A DNA stretch of 64,000 bases from Excoecaria cochinchinensis (lineage: Eukaryota > Streptophyta > Magnoliopsida > Malpighiales > Euphorbiaceae), in assembly GCA_947683425.1 (NCBI GenBank), contig CANTUQ010000073.1:12483501-12547500 (forward strand). The letters run 5' to 3'. Shown piece after piece: positions 1 through 12,614 of this stretch. Position 1 is the first letter of the stretch. Every line of letters starts with the position of its first letter. A program made the position numbers and the translations under genes. The notes beneath the pieces were generated by a model. It saw only the letters and a program-made list of their open reading frames with translations, was not told the DNA's origin and ran no database searches.

Positions 1-124
1 TGCATGTCATACTTTTATATGCTTTGATATGAGTGATATTATGATTCTTCAGATGAATTGTATGCGGTACTTTGTAATATGATGTGAATGACGCTTAACC
101 TGCTAGAGTCAAGTAAGTGGATAG

Positions 125-138
125 TTAGGCATGCCTAA
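125..138 (+). promoter_or_regulatory. family-A LTR palindrome TTAGGCATGCCTAA
   Basis: Perfect 14-base palindrome with a GCATGC core. It recurs at the same place in the other family-A LTRs, about 780 to 850 bases before the LTR end. Elsewhere the arms change in matched pairs (see findings). Function unknown; GCATGC resembles the RY element bound by plant B3 factors. Confidence 0.6.
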
Positions 139-533
139 TAGAGTCTTTTAGCTGCAGCCCTCAGTAAAAATATTATGTTTTGATAAAAATGAAATAACTT
201 TTGATTTGTACCTGTGATATACCCTCAATATTCGATTCGTACCCGTAAGGTACCCTCAGTTCACTCGTTATCCACTACCTCGAGTCAGCAGGTGTTCGAT
301 TGGTTCGCTCTGCTCTGTTTTGGCAATATAAATGTAATATCCGAATGAGTATGATGATGAGATGCATGTTTGATTAATTTGGATATGAATCTGAGATGCA
401 AAACGTTTGGCTTTTAAATTGTGAGCATGCTTATGTGGAATATGTTATAAACTATCGCAATTGCCTTTGTGTATGTGTTATGCCTTGATGACCATTGTGA
501 ATGGCCGTCCACATTTTTATGTGTGTTTCCCCA

Positions 534-571
534 CTAAGCGTTTATCGCTTAGCATGGTGTTTTTACCCGTG
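534..571 (+). other. family-A LTR double hairpin, copy 1
   Basis: First stem CTAAGCG/CGCTTAG (534-540, 546-552); second stem CATGG/CCGTG (554-558, 567-571) with one wobble pair. A third weak stem CCATT/AATGG lies just upstream, in the GACCATTGTGAATGGCC stretch. Same order and spacing as in the other copies. Confidence 0.7.
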
Positions 572-975
572 CAGGTGCGGAAGGAGTTTTGCTTTGAGAG
601 AGTCGCCGTCGTCAAGCCAACACAGAAGGTTTTAGTGTAGGGCTCAGTTTTTGTAATCTTTGATGATTCTTTTTATTTAGAACTCTCTTGTATCAGTTTT
701 GTTTCAGCTTCCGCTTTTGTACTTATATTTTGGTTATGTAATATCTTTTGTTTCAGCTAGTTGATCAGAACATTATTGTAATGGTGTTGTTATATTAATG
801 CATGATCAGCTATTGCTTTCTTTTCCTTAAAAGTTTTTAATTATCCCGTGTTTCTGTATGCATGTCATGTATGAATGTACAATTTGCTTTGTATCTGTTT
901 GGTGGCACCTTTACTCATACGACATCTCACTCCTTATCGGATGGGATCGTCTATGTAACGGTAGGGGGTGTTACA

Positions 976-3015
976 CCCCGTGTGCTCGCAAAAATGCCCA
1001 AGGAAAAAATGAGATGTGAAATAAAATAAAACATAAATAAAATAATGTTAGTAAATGAATCAATTAAAATCAATTAAATATAAGATAAATGATAAGATAA
1101 AATAAAATGAGATAAAATGAAATGATATCAAAATCATAAATGAATTAAAATGTTACCAATTTAAAGTGAACTAGAAAAATGTGTTATGAATGACAAATGG
1201 ATTAAATGAAGTGGTTGGAATAAAATATAACATGTTAATGAATTAATGTGTAAAAACATGAACATGACAACAATAATGATGAAGATAATCAAATCAATGA
1301 ATAAATAAAATAATAAAATAAATGAATTAAAGAATGATGAAAATAATTAAATGAACAACATGATTAATTAATGTAATGACAATTAATATAAAACATTTAC
1401 ATGGTAAAAATATCTATTAAAATGAATTTATTAATTACATGTTAGAAATAATGATGAGTTAAAATAAAATAAATTAATTACATGTTAAGAATTAAAAGAA
1501 AACAATATTTACATGTTAGAAATGATAAGAAAATCAATATTTATATGAACAAAATAATATATTAACATATTAAATTAAAACAAATATAAAAACAATAGAA
1601 TAAATGAAAATAATAAAAATAATAATAATATACACGAATAAGAATAAAATCATATATAAACAAGTTAAATAAAACAAATCTGAAATAAATAAAATAAATA
1701 AATAAATGAAGTTAATAAAAAAATACATGAATAAATTAAACATGAACAAAAATAATAAAAAGAAAGAATAAGCCCAAAATGTTTACCCTTAGCGTTTCAG
1801 ATTCGATGAAGGTAAAATGATGATCGATTTTTTTGTTTGATGATTTGCAATATTAGATTGTAATATGATAAAAATGTTGGAATTTTATTCCAAGAAAGAA
1901 ATAGGATAAAAAATGATCAAAAATTCTTTAAGAGCAAAGAACTGGTTTCTTTGCCTAAAGAAATGATTTTGATAAAAAGAGATATTTATTGATTAAAATT
2001 AAAGAAAAATGATTTCAAGAATAAACAATCACTTTGTTTGTATCAAGAAAAAAAAATGATTAAAAGTCTTATTTTAAAAAAATTAAATGAAAAACTTAGA
2101 TTTTGATAACAAACAATTGTTTTATTTGTCTCAAAATTAATTTTTCATCAAAAAGAGATTCAAAAGAAAATCAATGGAAAAAAAAATTATTAAACACAAA
2201 TAAAAGGTTAAAAAAGAATTTTGAGATCAAACAATTGTTGTGTTTGTCTCCAAAAATTAATCAAACAACAAAACTCCTTCTAAATATATATTTAGAAGAA
2301 ATTATGTTGGAAAAAAAAAATTAAAGATGAACTCAATTTTTTGTTCTTCTTTGGTAGGGAAAAAATCTTGAATTTTTTTTAGAGTTTGAGAGGAAGAAAA
2401 AGAGAAAAGATGAAGAGAAAAAACCCTAGCCAAAATCCCCCTTTTGGGTTTTCATCTTATTCTTTTTATATGAATAAAATAAAAAAAAATATTAATTAAA
2501 GGGATAAAATTTAATAAAATCAGATATTACCTACTTTAATTTTTAAAAATGGAAAAAATTCTTAAAACCTTGAAAAAAGGGATAAAAAACTGTTTTTTAG
2601 GTCCAAAAATCGGAAAAAAAGAGTATCAGACCCTTTAGCGATGGCGAGAAGTAGGGACGCCCGTCGCTATATAGGGATGGGCGTCAGAGCGGCAGCCCTG
2701 CGCACGCAGCGCGCAGTGTGCGCAATGCTGGTGAAGCTGCGCGTCGCCTTTGCACGCGCGCGCTGGGCGCCCGCGCGCCCGACACTAGCGATCTGATTTT
2801 TTTTTAAATTTTAAATTGACTAAAAATACTATAATTTTAAGCCCCCATTTTTCAAACCTAATTTTAAAAATATTTTTTATTATTTTTTTATCTTTTCACT
2901 CTAAAATGCAAATTTGAAAAGAAAATCATCACTTTTAACCTTTTTGCCTGTGGAAAGGCGTCTTATCATCATTGGGTAACTCTGATATGGGCTACCTCAG
3001 GATCCGGTGTCTACA
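976..3015 (-). repeat. Tat-type LTR fragment, 5' end at 3015
   Basis: Read on the minus strand this begins TGTAGACACCGGATCC at 3015. It follows the Tat LTR at 22489-26220 through the CpG-rich segment (about 2640-2790), a TATA-like TATAAAAA (2463-2470) and the AT-rich region to a conserved GTGTGCTCGC. It is cut at 976 by the family-A LTR; the rest would lie left of the window. The base run following its 5' end, ATAAC (3016-3020), is its expected target site in the copia LTR. Confidence 0.8.
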
Positions 3016-3431
3016 ATAACGTTTGATTATGTCAAAACATAATGTTACTTATGTAGGAAACTATGATAACCTCAGGTCAAAGGATTAAATAACATATCTA
3101 TTATAAGATCACTTATGATACTATCCCATGTAGTGATCTTACAGTGGGTCTATCCAGTAATTTGTTCTCTAACAAATACCTATAGATTCGATTTATATCA
3201 TCATATATAATCATCGCATGATTATCAATACAAATCTATACTAGTCTTAATTTATCTTTATGCCCTTTAGTGATAAATGACTAGGGACGACATGAATAAC
3301 ATTGTTATTTATAAACATTACAATAATGTAACATGCCAATAATATTAATGTGAAGAAAACCATTATATAAATGACAAATGAAATGATTACATCAAGGTCC
3401 AAATTTTTGGCCTAGGGCATAACCACTAACA
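3016..3431 (-). repeat. Ty1/copia LTR fragment
   Basis: The minus strand starts TGTTAGTGGTTATGCCCTAG at 3431, an LTR start common in plant Ty1/copia elements (recognised from general knowledge). It runs about 416 bases until the Tat LTR interrupts it. No coding sequence remains. It sits in a family-A LTR that resumes at 3432. Confidence 0.65.
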
Positions 3432-4320
3432 CTATAAGAGTCAAAGTGGATAGTTAGGCATGCCTAATAGAGTTCAGTAGTTGCAGCCCCAATGTGTTCC
3501 GGACCCTGATCAGGTCCCCGTTTGGATCCTTGTGATCCTCAATGTGTATGAATCTTGTTTAAGATCCTCAATGTGAAAATATTTTGAATGAGAAAATATT
3601 GATGTTGCTTTTCGATTGTACCGTCGGGTACCCCTTTGTGTTCACTCATTATCCGCTATTATGAGTCAGCAAGCGTCTATTTCATTTCTTTTGTTGTGAC
3701 TAAGCATGTGAAATCAGTGAATGTATGAATTGATTATGAGCTCTTGAATACGATTGAATGTGATTAAGCTATGATTTATTGAATGTGATTAAGTTATGAT
3801 TTAAATATATGCGATTATTAGCATATACCATTTTGAATGTGTTTTGCCTCAACGACCATTGTGAATGGCCGTTCATATTATTGTGTGTTTTCCCCACTAG
3901 GCGTTATCGCTTAGCACGGGTGTTTCATCCGTGCATGTACGAAACGTTTTGAGCTTTTAGGAGAGTCTCCGCAGGCTCCAGCCAACACAAAAGGATTGAA
4001 GTGTTAGGACATTAGCTTTGTAACTAAGTTTCTTTTATAATCTTTTGGGCTCTCATTATATTTATTCTTTTGTATTGCTTCCGCTATGTTTTTCTGGAAG
4101 GAAAAATATTTTTGTAACATCAGTTATGTACCAAATACTTTTGTAATGACCCTTTTGGTATCAATGAATGATCTCTCGTTTCTCAAGTTTTTATTTTCGC
4201 TATTTTCTGTATATTATGGATGTGTATTCTATATTGCTTTGGTTGGTGACACCCTTGTCCATACGGGTTCTCACTCCCTTTACGGATGAGTTCTCCTACG
4301 TATGGGTAGGGGGTGTTACA
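3432..4320 (+). repeat. family-A LTR, 3' part
   Basis: Contains the TTAGGCATGCCTAA palindrome (3454-3467), a GGACC/GGTCC inverted repeat just after it, the double hairpin (3897-3934) and the terminal GGGGGTGTTACA (ends 4320). The start is displaced by the copia LTR. The LTR end abuts the leader of a minus-strand family-A element, so this copy inserted there. Confidence 0.8.
3897..3934 (+). other. family-A LTR double hairpin, copy 2
   Basis: First stem CTAGGCG/CGCTTAG (3897-3903, 3908-3914) keeps pairing through a G-U wobble; second stem GCACGG/CCGTGC (3914-3919, 3929-3934). Confidence 0.7.
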
Positions 4321-4407
4321 CGTCCACATTAGGTCAACACAACTATAAGCATTTCTATTCTGCATTTTATCCAGAAACGACAATACCTAGGCTCTGATAC
4401 CACTATC
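4321..4407 (-). mobile_element. leader and primer-binding site of a minus-strand family-A element
   Basis: GGCTCTGATACCA at 4390-4402 is, on the minus strand, TGGTATCAGAGCC, the tRNA-iMet type primer-binding site of many Ty3/gypsy and copia elements. It lies five bases from the LTR end at 4408. The remaining bases are untranslated leader; the rest of the internal region is displaced or lost to the left. Confidence 0.75.
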
Positions 4408-5320
4408 TATAATGCCCATCCCTGACCGCACGATAACTTCATACGGTCAGTCAAAGAGTGTCTCCACACACACATAGCACATGCACATACAACTGAGTTA
4501 AATACAAAATCCCGAATTAACAAATTTATTTCAAAAATAATGGAATACATTTCCAAAACTCATACTTTATATACATAACATTAGATGTCAACTTACTTTA
4601 CATGCTATTAACTTATATTACAAAACTCAACTATTACATCACTTCTCTTATACATGCCCAAATCTGGTAGTTACATTACACATGTTACAAAAGAAACCTA
4701 CACAATCAATGTGTTGACTGGAGATTATGTGAGACCATCCTTCAAATACGCCTCACTTTGAATCCTGCACGGATTAACACTCGTCCTAAGTGATAACACT
4801 TACTGGGGAAACAACATACAATATCCACTTATAACAGTCAATACATATTATCATCATCATGCCTCATAATAATACATACAAATGGTACACCATTTATCAT
4901 ACCTATGCATTCATATAACATCATCAATAAGTCACACTCTCACACTCTAATATCGCATATTATTCACATCACACACATGTTCACCTTGCTTCATTATCAA
5001 TTCCTTATTCATTTTATTGTTCTCATAATACATAATGTTCACATCACTTAGTTAACAATACATCGTTTATGCTTTTCCTACCTTGGCTGGTATCATATAC
5101 TGTTCTCATAACACATTAAATTCACATTATAAACTCGGCATTTTGCCATACATTTCTTACCTTTCTTGCATACTCTTAGTAGTGGATAACGGGATATCAA
5201 ATTAGTACGTAAAAGTACCACTTTACACATTAGTATCTGAAGATACACACTTTCGCATTTGTATCCGAAGATAAACACTTTTGTGAATCGAAACGGGATT
5301 CTATATGCATTAGGGATTCC
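4408..5320 (-). repeat. family-A 5' LTR fragment (minus strand)
   Basis: Its LTR end has decayed to TATAATGCCC instead of TGTAACACCC. It carries the hairpin region (4764-4803) and the ATCCACTACT-type segment seen in other copies. It is interrupted at 5321 by another minus-strand family-A LTR. Short reading frames here (for example 4183-4383 and 5093-5365) look like chance. Confidence 0.7.
4764..4803 (-). other. family-A LTR hairpin, copy 3 (compensated)
   Basis: Stem TAAGTG/CACTTA (4787-4792, 4797-4802) where other copies have TAAGCG/CGCTTA: both sides of the pair have changed. The second stem is weaker here. Confidence 0.6.
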
Positions 5321-6342
<1,022 letters not shown>

Positions 6343-7829
6343 TGATAGGTGCTTAATTAATGTATTAATTAGTATGTTTTTTGTGTGAATTTAAGTAGTT
6401 AAGTATGCAAATGTGTTTATATTTCATGTATTTGTATTAGTTTATGTATTTTTGTTCTTGTAGGCCGAGTTAAGTGTAAAACTGAGAAAAGAAGCATAAA
6501 TGGTGAAGAAAATGCATGACTAGAGAAGAGGAGCATGAGTCGGATGAGGGGACACGACTCGTGCAGTTTGGCCAGAAGGAAGAGAAGAAGTGACCAAGTC
6601 ATGAAAGGAAGCACGACTAGGACAAGTTGTGCATGACTCACATAAAGGAGCACAAGTCGTGAAGGTTCAGAGACAAGAGAGAAGCAAGGAAAGAAAAGAA
6701 GAAGAAAAAAGGAGAAAAGGGGCTGAGACGTGCAGCATGAGCATGACTAGGAGGAAAGGACATAACTCGAGCAGGAAGAGCACGAGTCGTGCAGATGTAG
6801 AGAGGAAGCTGAGAGAGAAAAGAGGAAAGAAAGGAAGAAAAGCAATTCATTTTCTGTCGCGATCGCGATAGAAGTGACCGTTAGAGCAGTTTTCCTTCAA
6901 AAGTCACTTGAAGAGGCATAATTCTTCATCAACATTTATAACTTTTGAAGGAGGCAACACAATTTTTGGAATTCTATAAATTTATTTATCAACTGTAATT
7001 TTAGAGAGATGTAATTTGGTGGATTATTTTTATTACAAGTTAAATTTTATTTATTTTTTGTAATAGTTCTTAGTTTGTTTCATGTTTTGAAGAAGAAGAC
7101 CAAGGAGAAGAAGAATTTTTACAAGGGTTTGAGAAAAGGGTTGAAAGATTTCTTTCTCATTACTCTTATCTATTATTTCTTCTCTGTAAATCAAATGAAT
7201 ATTATTTGAGAACTTGAATATTTATGTTATTTCTTATTCCCATCTAAATTAGTAGTCTTTTAATGTAGAATTTCCTATAAGTATTTTTATGCATGATCTT
7301 TATAAGTAAGTGTTTAATTGAAAGATAAATTCTTACTTACATCTAATGGAAGTTCATCATTAAAGTATTATCTGAGAAATCGTAATATTAAATGTTTGTT
7401 ATAGGTTGGTGATTTTTCCTAAAATTTGCATGTATAACACTCTAATTCATTAATGAAAATTGTGAGTTAGAATTATAAATGTATGTTTTAGGCATTCTAA
7501 TTTATGTCGAGAGAGTAAATTGGAACTATATTCCAACTTGGCTTGCTTAAGAGATTAAATTTATATTATAATGATCGAATCAAATTTTATAATTGTTAAT
7601 TCTTCATTATATGTTTTGTCTTCTTTGATTAACATGAAATAGGTTTAATTAGTTTATATAATAAAGTAGTTTAGATTTAACTCACAAATTAATGATCATT
7701 GTAAACAAAATTAAAATTGAGTAGTAATAGTGTGTAATAATTAGCACATTCCTCGTGGGATCGACATCTTTTGTACTATAACCGGTACACCGTATACTTG
7801 TGAAATTAGCACTTAAAAATAGGCTAACA
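6343..7829 (+). repeat. Athila-type 5' LTR (copy 1)
   Basis: Starts TGATAGGTGC and ends GGCTAACA. It matches the reverse complement of the LTRs at 37088, 43464 and 55574 in order and motifs: repeated CACGACTCGTG-like words (6515-6800), the palindrome TCTGTCGCGATCGCGATAGA (6853-6872), TATAAAT (6975-6981) and GGATCGACATCTTTTGTACT near the end. It is followed by an Athila-type primer site. More decayed than the minus-strand Athila copies. Confidence 0.85.
6975..6981 (+). promoter_or_regulatory. probable LTR TATA box
   Basis: TATAAAT in the sequence GAATTCTATAAATTT. The minus-strand Athila LTRs carry TATAAATA at the equivalent place. Confidence 0.5.
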
Positions 7830-7835
7830 AGTTTT

Positions 7836-7856
7836 TGGCACTGTTATCGAGGAATG
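7836..7856 (+). other. Athila primer-binding site, decayed
   Basis: TGGCACTGTTATCGAGGAATG corresponds to TGGCGCCGTTGCCGGGGAAC in the younger Athila copies (tRNA-Asp type, from general knowledge). Most changes are C-to-T or G-to-A, as expected for old methylated DNA. Confidence 0.75.
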
Positions 7857-7986
7857 ATGTTTTATTTTTGCCATTATGAATCTTGATTTATGATTTTGGA
7901 TTACAATATTTGTTTTATTTTGTTTAATTGTTTGTTTAGTTTGACTTTGTGTTTTTGTTTTTTATTTTTACAGGATTTGATAGTTC

Positions 7987-8178
7987 ATACCTAGTACAAG
8001 GAGTTCTCAAGAAGAGCTTGAACCTTTGAATCCTGAAATCGAAAGATTTTTGTCAAGTAACCGAAAATCCAACAAAAAGAAGAATAAAAATAAGAGACTT
8101 ATCATAGCTGAAGAAGCAAATCCACCAAAGTTGATGGATTTTTCCACACCTGCATTGAGTGGTGCTCAACAAGGGGTG
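7987..8178 (+). pseudogene. Athila gag, N-terminal fragment
   Basis: About 64 codons matching the start of the Athila gag at 55426. The N-terminal basic stretch (KKKNKNKR) and the ALSGAQQG motif are present. The start codon is ATA (7987-7989) where the other copies have ATG. The frame ends where a Tat LTR inserted (8179). No capsid core or zinc knuckle remains in this piece, so it cannot make Gag. Confidence 0.85.
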
Positions 8179-9643
8179 TGTAGGCACCGTGTCCCGGAGC
8201 GGTCCGGATCAGAGATTGTCCTATGATGAAATCAGTATCCGAACCTTTACAAACGGCTTGGATTGGGAGATTTTAGTCCCATACCCCACGAGAAATGAGT
8301 CTTTTCACCTTTTGTAGGCAGAGGGGGGAAGAACGGGAGTTTTGTTTAAGTCAAAAAGTATATTTTCTTCGAAAGACAGCCAGCCCGTCTGTGAGAGGCC
8401 AGCCCGTCGCTTAGGGTCACAGACGGCCTGTGGTTTTTTCGACGCCCGTCGGACGGACCCGCTTTTTTCGGAGCGCGCCAGCTGATTTTCCGGAACACGC
8501 AACCTTTTCGACGCCCGTCGGTGGAAATGGTAGGGCCGTCGGATGAATCCTTGTGTCAGAAGGATTATTCCGGCGCCCGTCTCAACATCCGACGCCCGTC
8601 GGTCGTGTCTGGCCTATAAAAGCTTTGAATTTCTTCCTAAAAAGGGTTCCAAAAATTTTCAAGAGGGGAAACTCTGCCGAATTTCTAGCGTATTTTCTCT
8701 CTCTTCCAACAAACACACATAAAGAAATTTCTTTTAATTTGAGGATCAAACCGTTAAAAAGGAACTAAAACTAATTAGTTTTCTTTGGGTTTTTGATTCT
8801 AAAGCCAATCTTTTGAAGGGTTAAAAAGGAAACAATATATTTTCCTCTCTTTGATCCTTCATTTTGTTTCTCGTGGAACGTGCGGGACTCTAATCAACAC
8901 CAAGAACATCACTAAAGCATTATCTGAGGGTAAATATTCCGGACTTATTCTCCGTGTTATTTCATCTTTATTCTTTTGGCTTTTTGCTCTTATTTTCCCT
9001 TATTTTGATTCTTTTCATCTCATTTTGTGATAAAAACCCATTTTGTTTTGAAAAAGAGATTTTCACTGTTTATTTTCGGAGGCAGTGGTGACCGACGGGT
9101 CATCTACTTCACCGACGCCCGTCGGTCACCTCACCTATAGACGCCCTCTCTCTTGAGTGAGCGACGGAGTATGTTGGTCACCTACCGACGCCCGTCGGTC
9201 ACTCGACAGAGGCCGTCGCTGGGTCCTGTCTCCACTTTTCCAAATCTTTTCTATTTCCTTCAAGTCTTTGTAACTTCATTTATGTTGAGCTTTCACATAT
9301 TAACATCTTTTAACCTTCTGTGAGCATATATTGATTTTCTTGGACTATCCTGAGCTCGAGGGGAGATCTACCATGCTCGGAGGACTCCGTCCGGTTTAAT
9401 TTTCTAACCCTCTTGGTTATTCCCTTTATTTGCTTATTCATTATTTATTCTATGCACATGTATATTCCCTTTTTGTATCCCGTAAAATATAAAAATTGAT
9501 TAATGTTTTATATTCAATAAAAAGAGGTTTTCATAGACGCACTTGCGATTTATTGCAAGCTGTTAGCGGACTCTCAATTGCCCGATCGCCCTCAAGCGGG
9601 CGGTCATAGGGGCGGCCGAGTGGACATCTCGGCGCGCGTCATA
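8179..9643 (+). repeat. Tat-type 5' LTR (copy B3)
   Basis: Starts TGTAGGCACCGTGTCCCGG, related to TGTAGACACCGGGTC of the other Tat LTRs, and ends GCGCGCGTCATA before a Tat primer site. It contains many GACGCCCGTCGG words (about 8400-8600 and 9080-9240) and a good TATA box. It inserted in the Athila gag; GGGTG (8174-8178) is the likely target site. At about 1.46 kb it is shorter than the other Tat LTRs here. Confidence 0.85.
8615..8621 (+). promoter_or_regulatory. LTR TATA box (Tat B3)
   Basis: TATAAAA in GGCCTATAAAAGC, the best core-promoter match in the window. Transcription would start about 30 bases on, near 8650. Confidence 0.6.
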
Positions 9644-9644
9644 G

Positions 9645-9662
9645 TGGCGACTCAACTGGGGA
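9645..9662 (+). other. Tat primer-binding site (B3)
   Basis: TGGCGACTCAACTGGGGA, one base after the LTR end. The same site in Tat II reads TGGCGACTCCGCTGGGGA. A tRNA-Arg primer has been reported for the related Ogre elements; I infer the same type here. Confidence 0.7.
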
Positions 9663-11629
9663 GATAACGCCACCAGGGCCATGATTGCAGAAGAAGTGGG
9701 CCAACGGTTTGAGGAATTTGAGGGCAGAATGATGACTATGCTAACTGCTTTGACGTAACAGAATGCTCCGCAGAATCCACCTCCTCCTCCTCCCGTGAGG
9801 CAGCATGAACGAGAAGAAGAAAGAGCTGAGAGGCAAGAAGAGCCTGTTCGGCCGCCGCCAATAGAGCTGAGGTCAGTAGCTTCGGGAGGACAGAGAAGAA
9901 GACCAGTGCTGAGGGTAGATGATGACCGGGATGATGAAGACGATAAGATGAGTTCTGTATCTGAGAGAGGGAAGGCACCTCAAACTGACAAGTTTATTCT
10001 TAAGAAGATGGAAGAGAGGTTTGAAGCCATGGCCCGCATGCTGAGTAGAGGTCAGGGAATGAACCCGGAGGATAAGGAACTGGAGGGGGAAGACCCGATT
10101 CCTTACAATTTCAAGATGCCTGACGTGCCAAAATTTGACGGTACTTCTGACCCGACTGCCCATGTGAAGCAATACTCTCTGGTCATGAAAGGGATGTCTA
10201 AAAGGCAGAAGGTGGAGTACTTTTGCTTGAGCCTGACTGGCCCTGCCATCGATTGGTACCATAGCCTCGATCGTCGAACTAAGGAAGATTGGGATCTACT
10301 CACAGAGGAGTTCTTGAGGCAATACGATTGCAACACCAGGATGGAGGTGACTCTTAAAGATTTTGAATTGATCCAACAGAAGGCTGGGGATGTAACAACC
10401 CAAATAGGGCTTGGTCGGAATGTGAGCGGTAAGTCGGTAAAGTAAGGGTATTTTCATAATTTAAGTATGAGGAAAATAGGATAATAAGGAATTATGTGTT
10501 AAAAGGAATTAATAATTAAGAGAAGAGGAAATTATAGTGTGTGCTTAAAGTGTATGATTGTAGGGTGTAAGTGGACTTAGGGCTTTTATTTTGTGGTTTG
10601 TGGTGCATGGTGCCTTGGATGAAGTGGATTTATTGGAATTGTTAGGGTGTAAGTTAAGTTATGGTGCATAGAAGATATTTGTGTAAATAGGCTTGTGTGT
10701 GGTTAGTGTATGGTGCCATAAGTGGTGTTGTTAAGATTGATGGCTTGATTCTCTAAGATTGAGACAAGTGGCAAGGGGTTGGTGAGCATTGAATGGAAAG
10801 TAGGAGAGAGGAAAGGGAGGGGCAGAATTTCCTAGCTTCCCGTGGAAGCTAGCTCACTTCTTCCTCTTTTCTTCTTCTTTCCCTTCTCTCTCTCTTGCTT
10901 TTCCATTTTTGCTGCTCTCATCTCTTTTCTCTTGTGCTTTCTTGGAGCTTTGAGTGGGAATCCTGAAGGTTTGAGCTGGGAGTGTTAAAGGTAAGTGGTT
11001 GAGTTCGGTTTGGGGTTTCTTATGTTGCTTCTTGTTCTTTGATTTCTGGTTTTGTTTGTGTTTGGGTTTGATTTAAGTGTATTTGGTTGGGTTGTGCAAG
11101 AATCGGAAGAGAGAAGGAAGAGCAAGGGCAAGGATAAAGTGGTTTCGTGAGGAGTTCGGTTGAAGCTTCATTTTTCCAGGTATGGGAGCTGTGTTCTTGA
11201 GTGTATTTTGGGTATGGGTTTTGAATGCATGCAAGTATGGGAGCTATGTTGTGGATTTTGTGTTTTTCCCCTAATTTCCTCCTTGGATCAACTCTATGTT
11301 GTGATTACATGTCATTTGTAATCTTGAGTGTTTTATGAATGCATGTTTAATTCTAGTAGTGATTTATAGTGAAGTGATAGTGATTTATAGTGAAGAAGTT
11401 ATGTGTTTTCGGAATTTGAACATGCTACGTTAGAGTATTTGAGTTTGGTTGTGAGTGATTTCATGTTGAAATTATTTTCGATTATTGCGTAAATGTGTTT
11501 ATGTGGCTAGAGAATGATGCAGTGTTGTGCTGGAGGCGAGAGGTAAGTGCTTGAGCATGTTGTGTGCATGCATGAGGAGTTGTGTGTGAAAAGTGAAGGG
11601 AAAAGTGCAGAATTGGGCGAATCTGGGTT

Positions 11630-11955
11630 CTGTCGCGATCGTGACGAGTGCCGCGATCGGACAGAAGGCGGACTTGGCCCTTATTCTTGAGGAGCCCTCT
11701 ATCGCGATCGCGACGTTGCCGCGAGCGCGACAAAGAGCTCGGTAGCGGAAACCTCCGCGCGGGCGTGCTGCCGAGTGTGCGCGCGAGGAGGAAAAAACTG
11801 GTCACTGTCGCGATCGCGAGCGCGACAGAGCTCGGTTCCATGAATTCCTGCCGCAAGTGCTTCGTTGCGAGGAGGCCCCTTGGCGCGACCTCGCGAGGAA
11901 GTACCCTGTGCTCTGTCGCGAGCGCGACACTTGTCGCGATCGCGACAGAGACCCT
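11630..11955. repeat. CpG-palindrome cluster in family-A LTR
   Basis: At least six TCGCGATCGCGA or TCGCGAGCGCGA words, often next to CTGT or ACAG, in an otherwise AT-rich LTR. The same words occur in Athila LTRs. Function unknown. Confidence 0.8.
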
Positions 11956-12179
11956 TCTTACTTGCCCTGTTTTCTGAATGTGTTTCTTTTTCCCACTTTG
12001 CACGGTTTGTCACTATTGCATGAGTTGTGTTGTGTTTATGACCTGTGATAACATTGTAGAGTGTTTTAGTTATGATTTTTATTTGATGATTAGAGTCTTG
12101 ATTTGAATCTTGTTGTTGATCGTGTGATGTTGTGTGAATGAATGTGTTGTCGAGCCTGAAGTGTCAAGGTATAGGATAA

Positions 12180-12193
12180 TTAAGCATGCTTAA
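12180..12193 (+). promoter_or_regulatory. family-A LTR palindrome TTAAGCATGCTTAA
   Basis: Perfect palindrome. Relative to TTAGGCATGCCTAA, one base in each arm has changed together, so symmetry is kept. Confidence 0.6.
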
Positions 12194-12578
12194 GAAGGGT
12201 TAGTGTACAGCTGTTCTGTCCGCCCCGTTTGGGCGAAGCGGTCGACCTCCGAGATGGTCATCTTCCTTGTAGTGATAAAATGTTTTGAGACTCCGGTCTC
12301 CCGCGCTACCTTCGGGTATTAAAGTGTTTTTGAGGCTTCGGTCTCCCGTGCCGTGTTCCCGTATCCTCCACCATTGATTTCAGGCTATTGTGTGAACTGT
12401 ATGGTATTGATTTAGTGAAGTGTTCTGATCATAGTGTGACTCTGAATAGTGTAATGGTTTAGTGCATTGTATTATTTGTCCTGAATATATTTATATCTCT
12501 GTACTCTGATTCATAATGAATTATGTATGTTAGTGCATGTTTTCTCGTATAGTGTTATGTTGTGTTTGTTACTCCCCA

Positions 12579-12614
12579 CTAAGCATTATCGCTTAGCACG
12601 GGCTTTTATCCCGT
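12579..12614 (+). other. family-A LTR double hairpin, copy 4
   Basis: Stems CTAAGC/GCTTAG (12579-12584, 12591-12596) and ACGGG/CCCGT (12598-12602, 12610-12614). Confidence 0.7.

Larger units (their letters stand above)
1..975 (+). repeat. 3' part of a chromovirus-type LTR (family A)
   Basis: This stretch ends in GGGGGTGTTACA, the end shared by all family-A LTRs in the window, and carries the family's palindrome (125-138) and double hairpin (534-571). The LTR start lies left of the window. It abuts a minus-strand Tat LTR piece, so I read it as an insertion into that LTR. Family A is assigned to Ty3/gypsy chromoviruses because the same LTR type flanks a gag-protease-RT region with a tRNA-iMet-like primer site at 13197-15667. 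Confidence 0.8.

Noticed and set aside
2103..2324. 73-codon Lys/Asn-rich ORF
   Set aside because: AT-rich LTR sequence. The counterpart in the Tat I LTR (about 25700-26000) is not open, and there is no recognisable motif.
11482..12013. Overlapping Arg/Ala-rich ORFs of 100-173 codons in a solo LTR
   Set aside because: They arise from CpG palindromes that lack stops in several frames. They are not seen in other LTR copies and have no start context or known domain.
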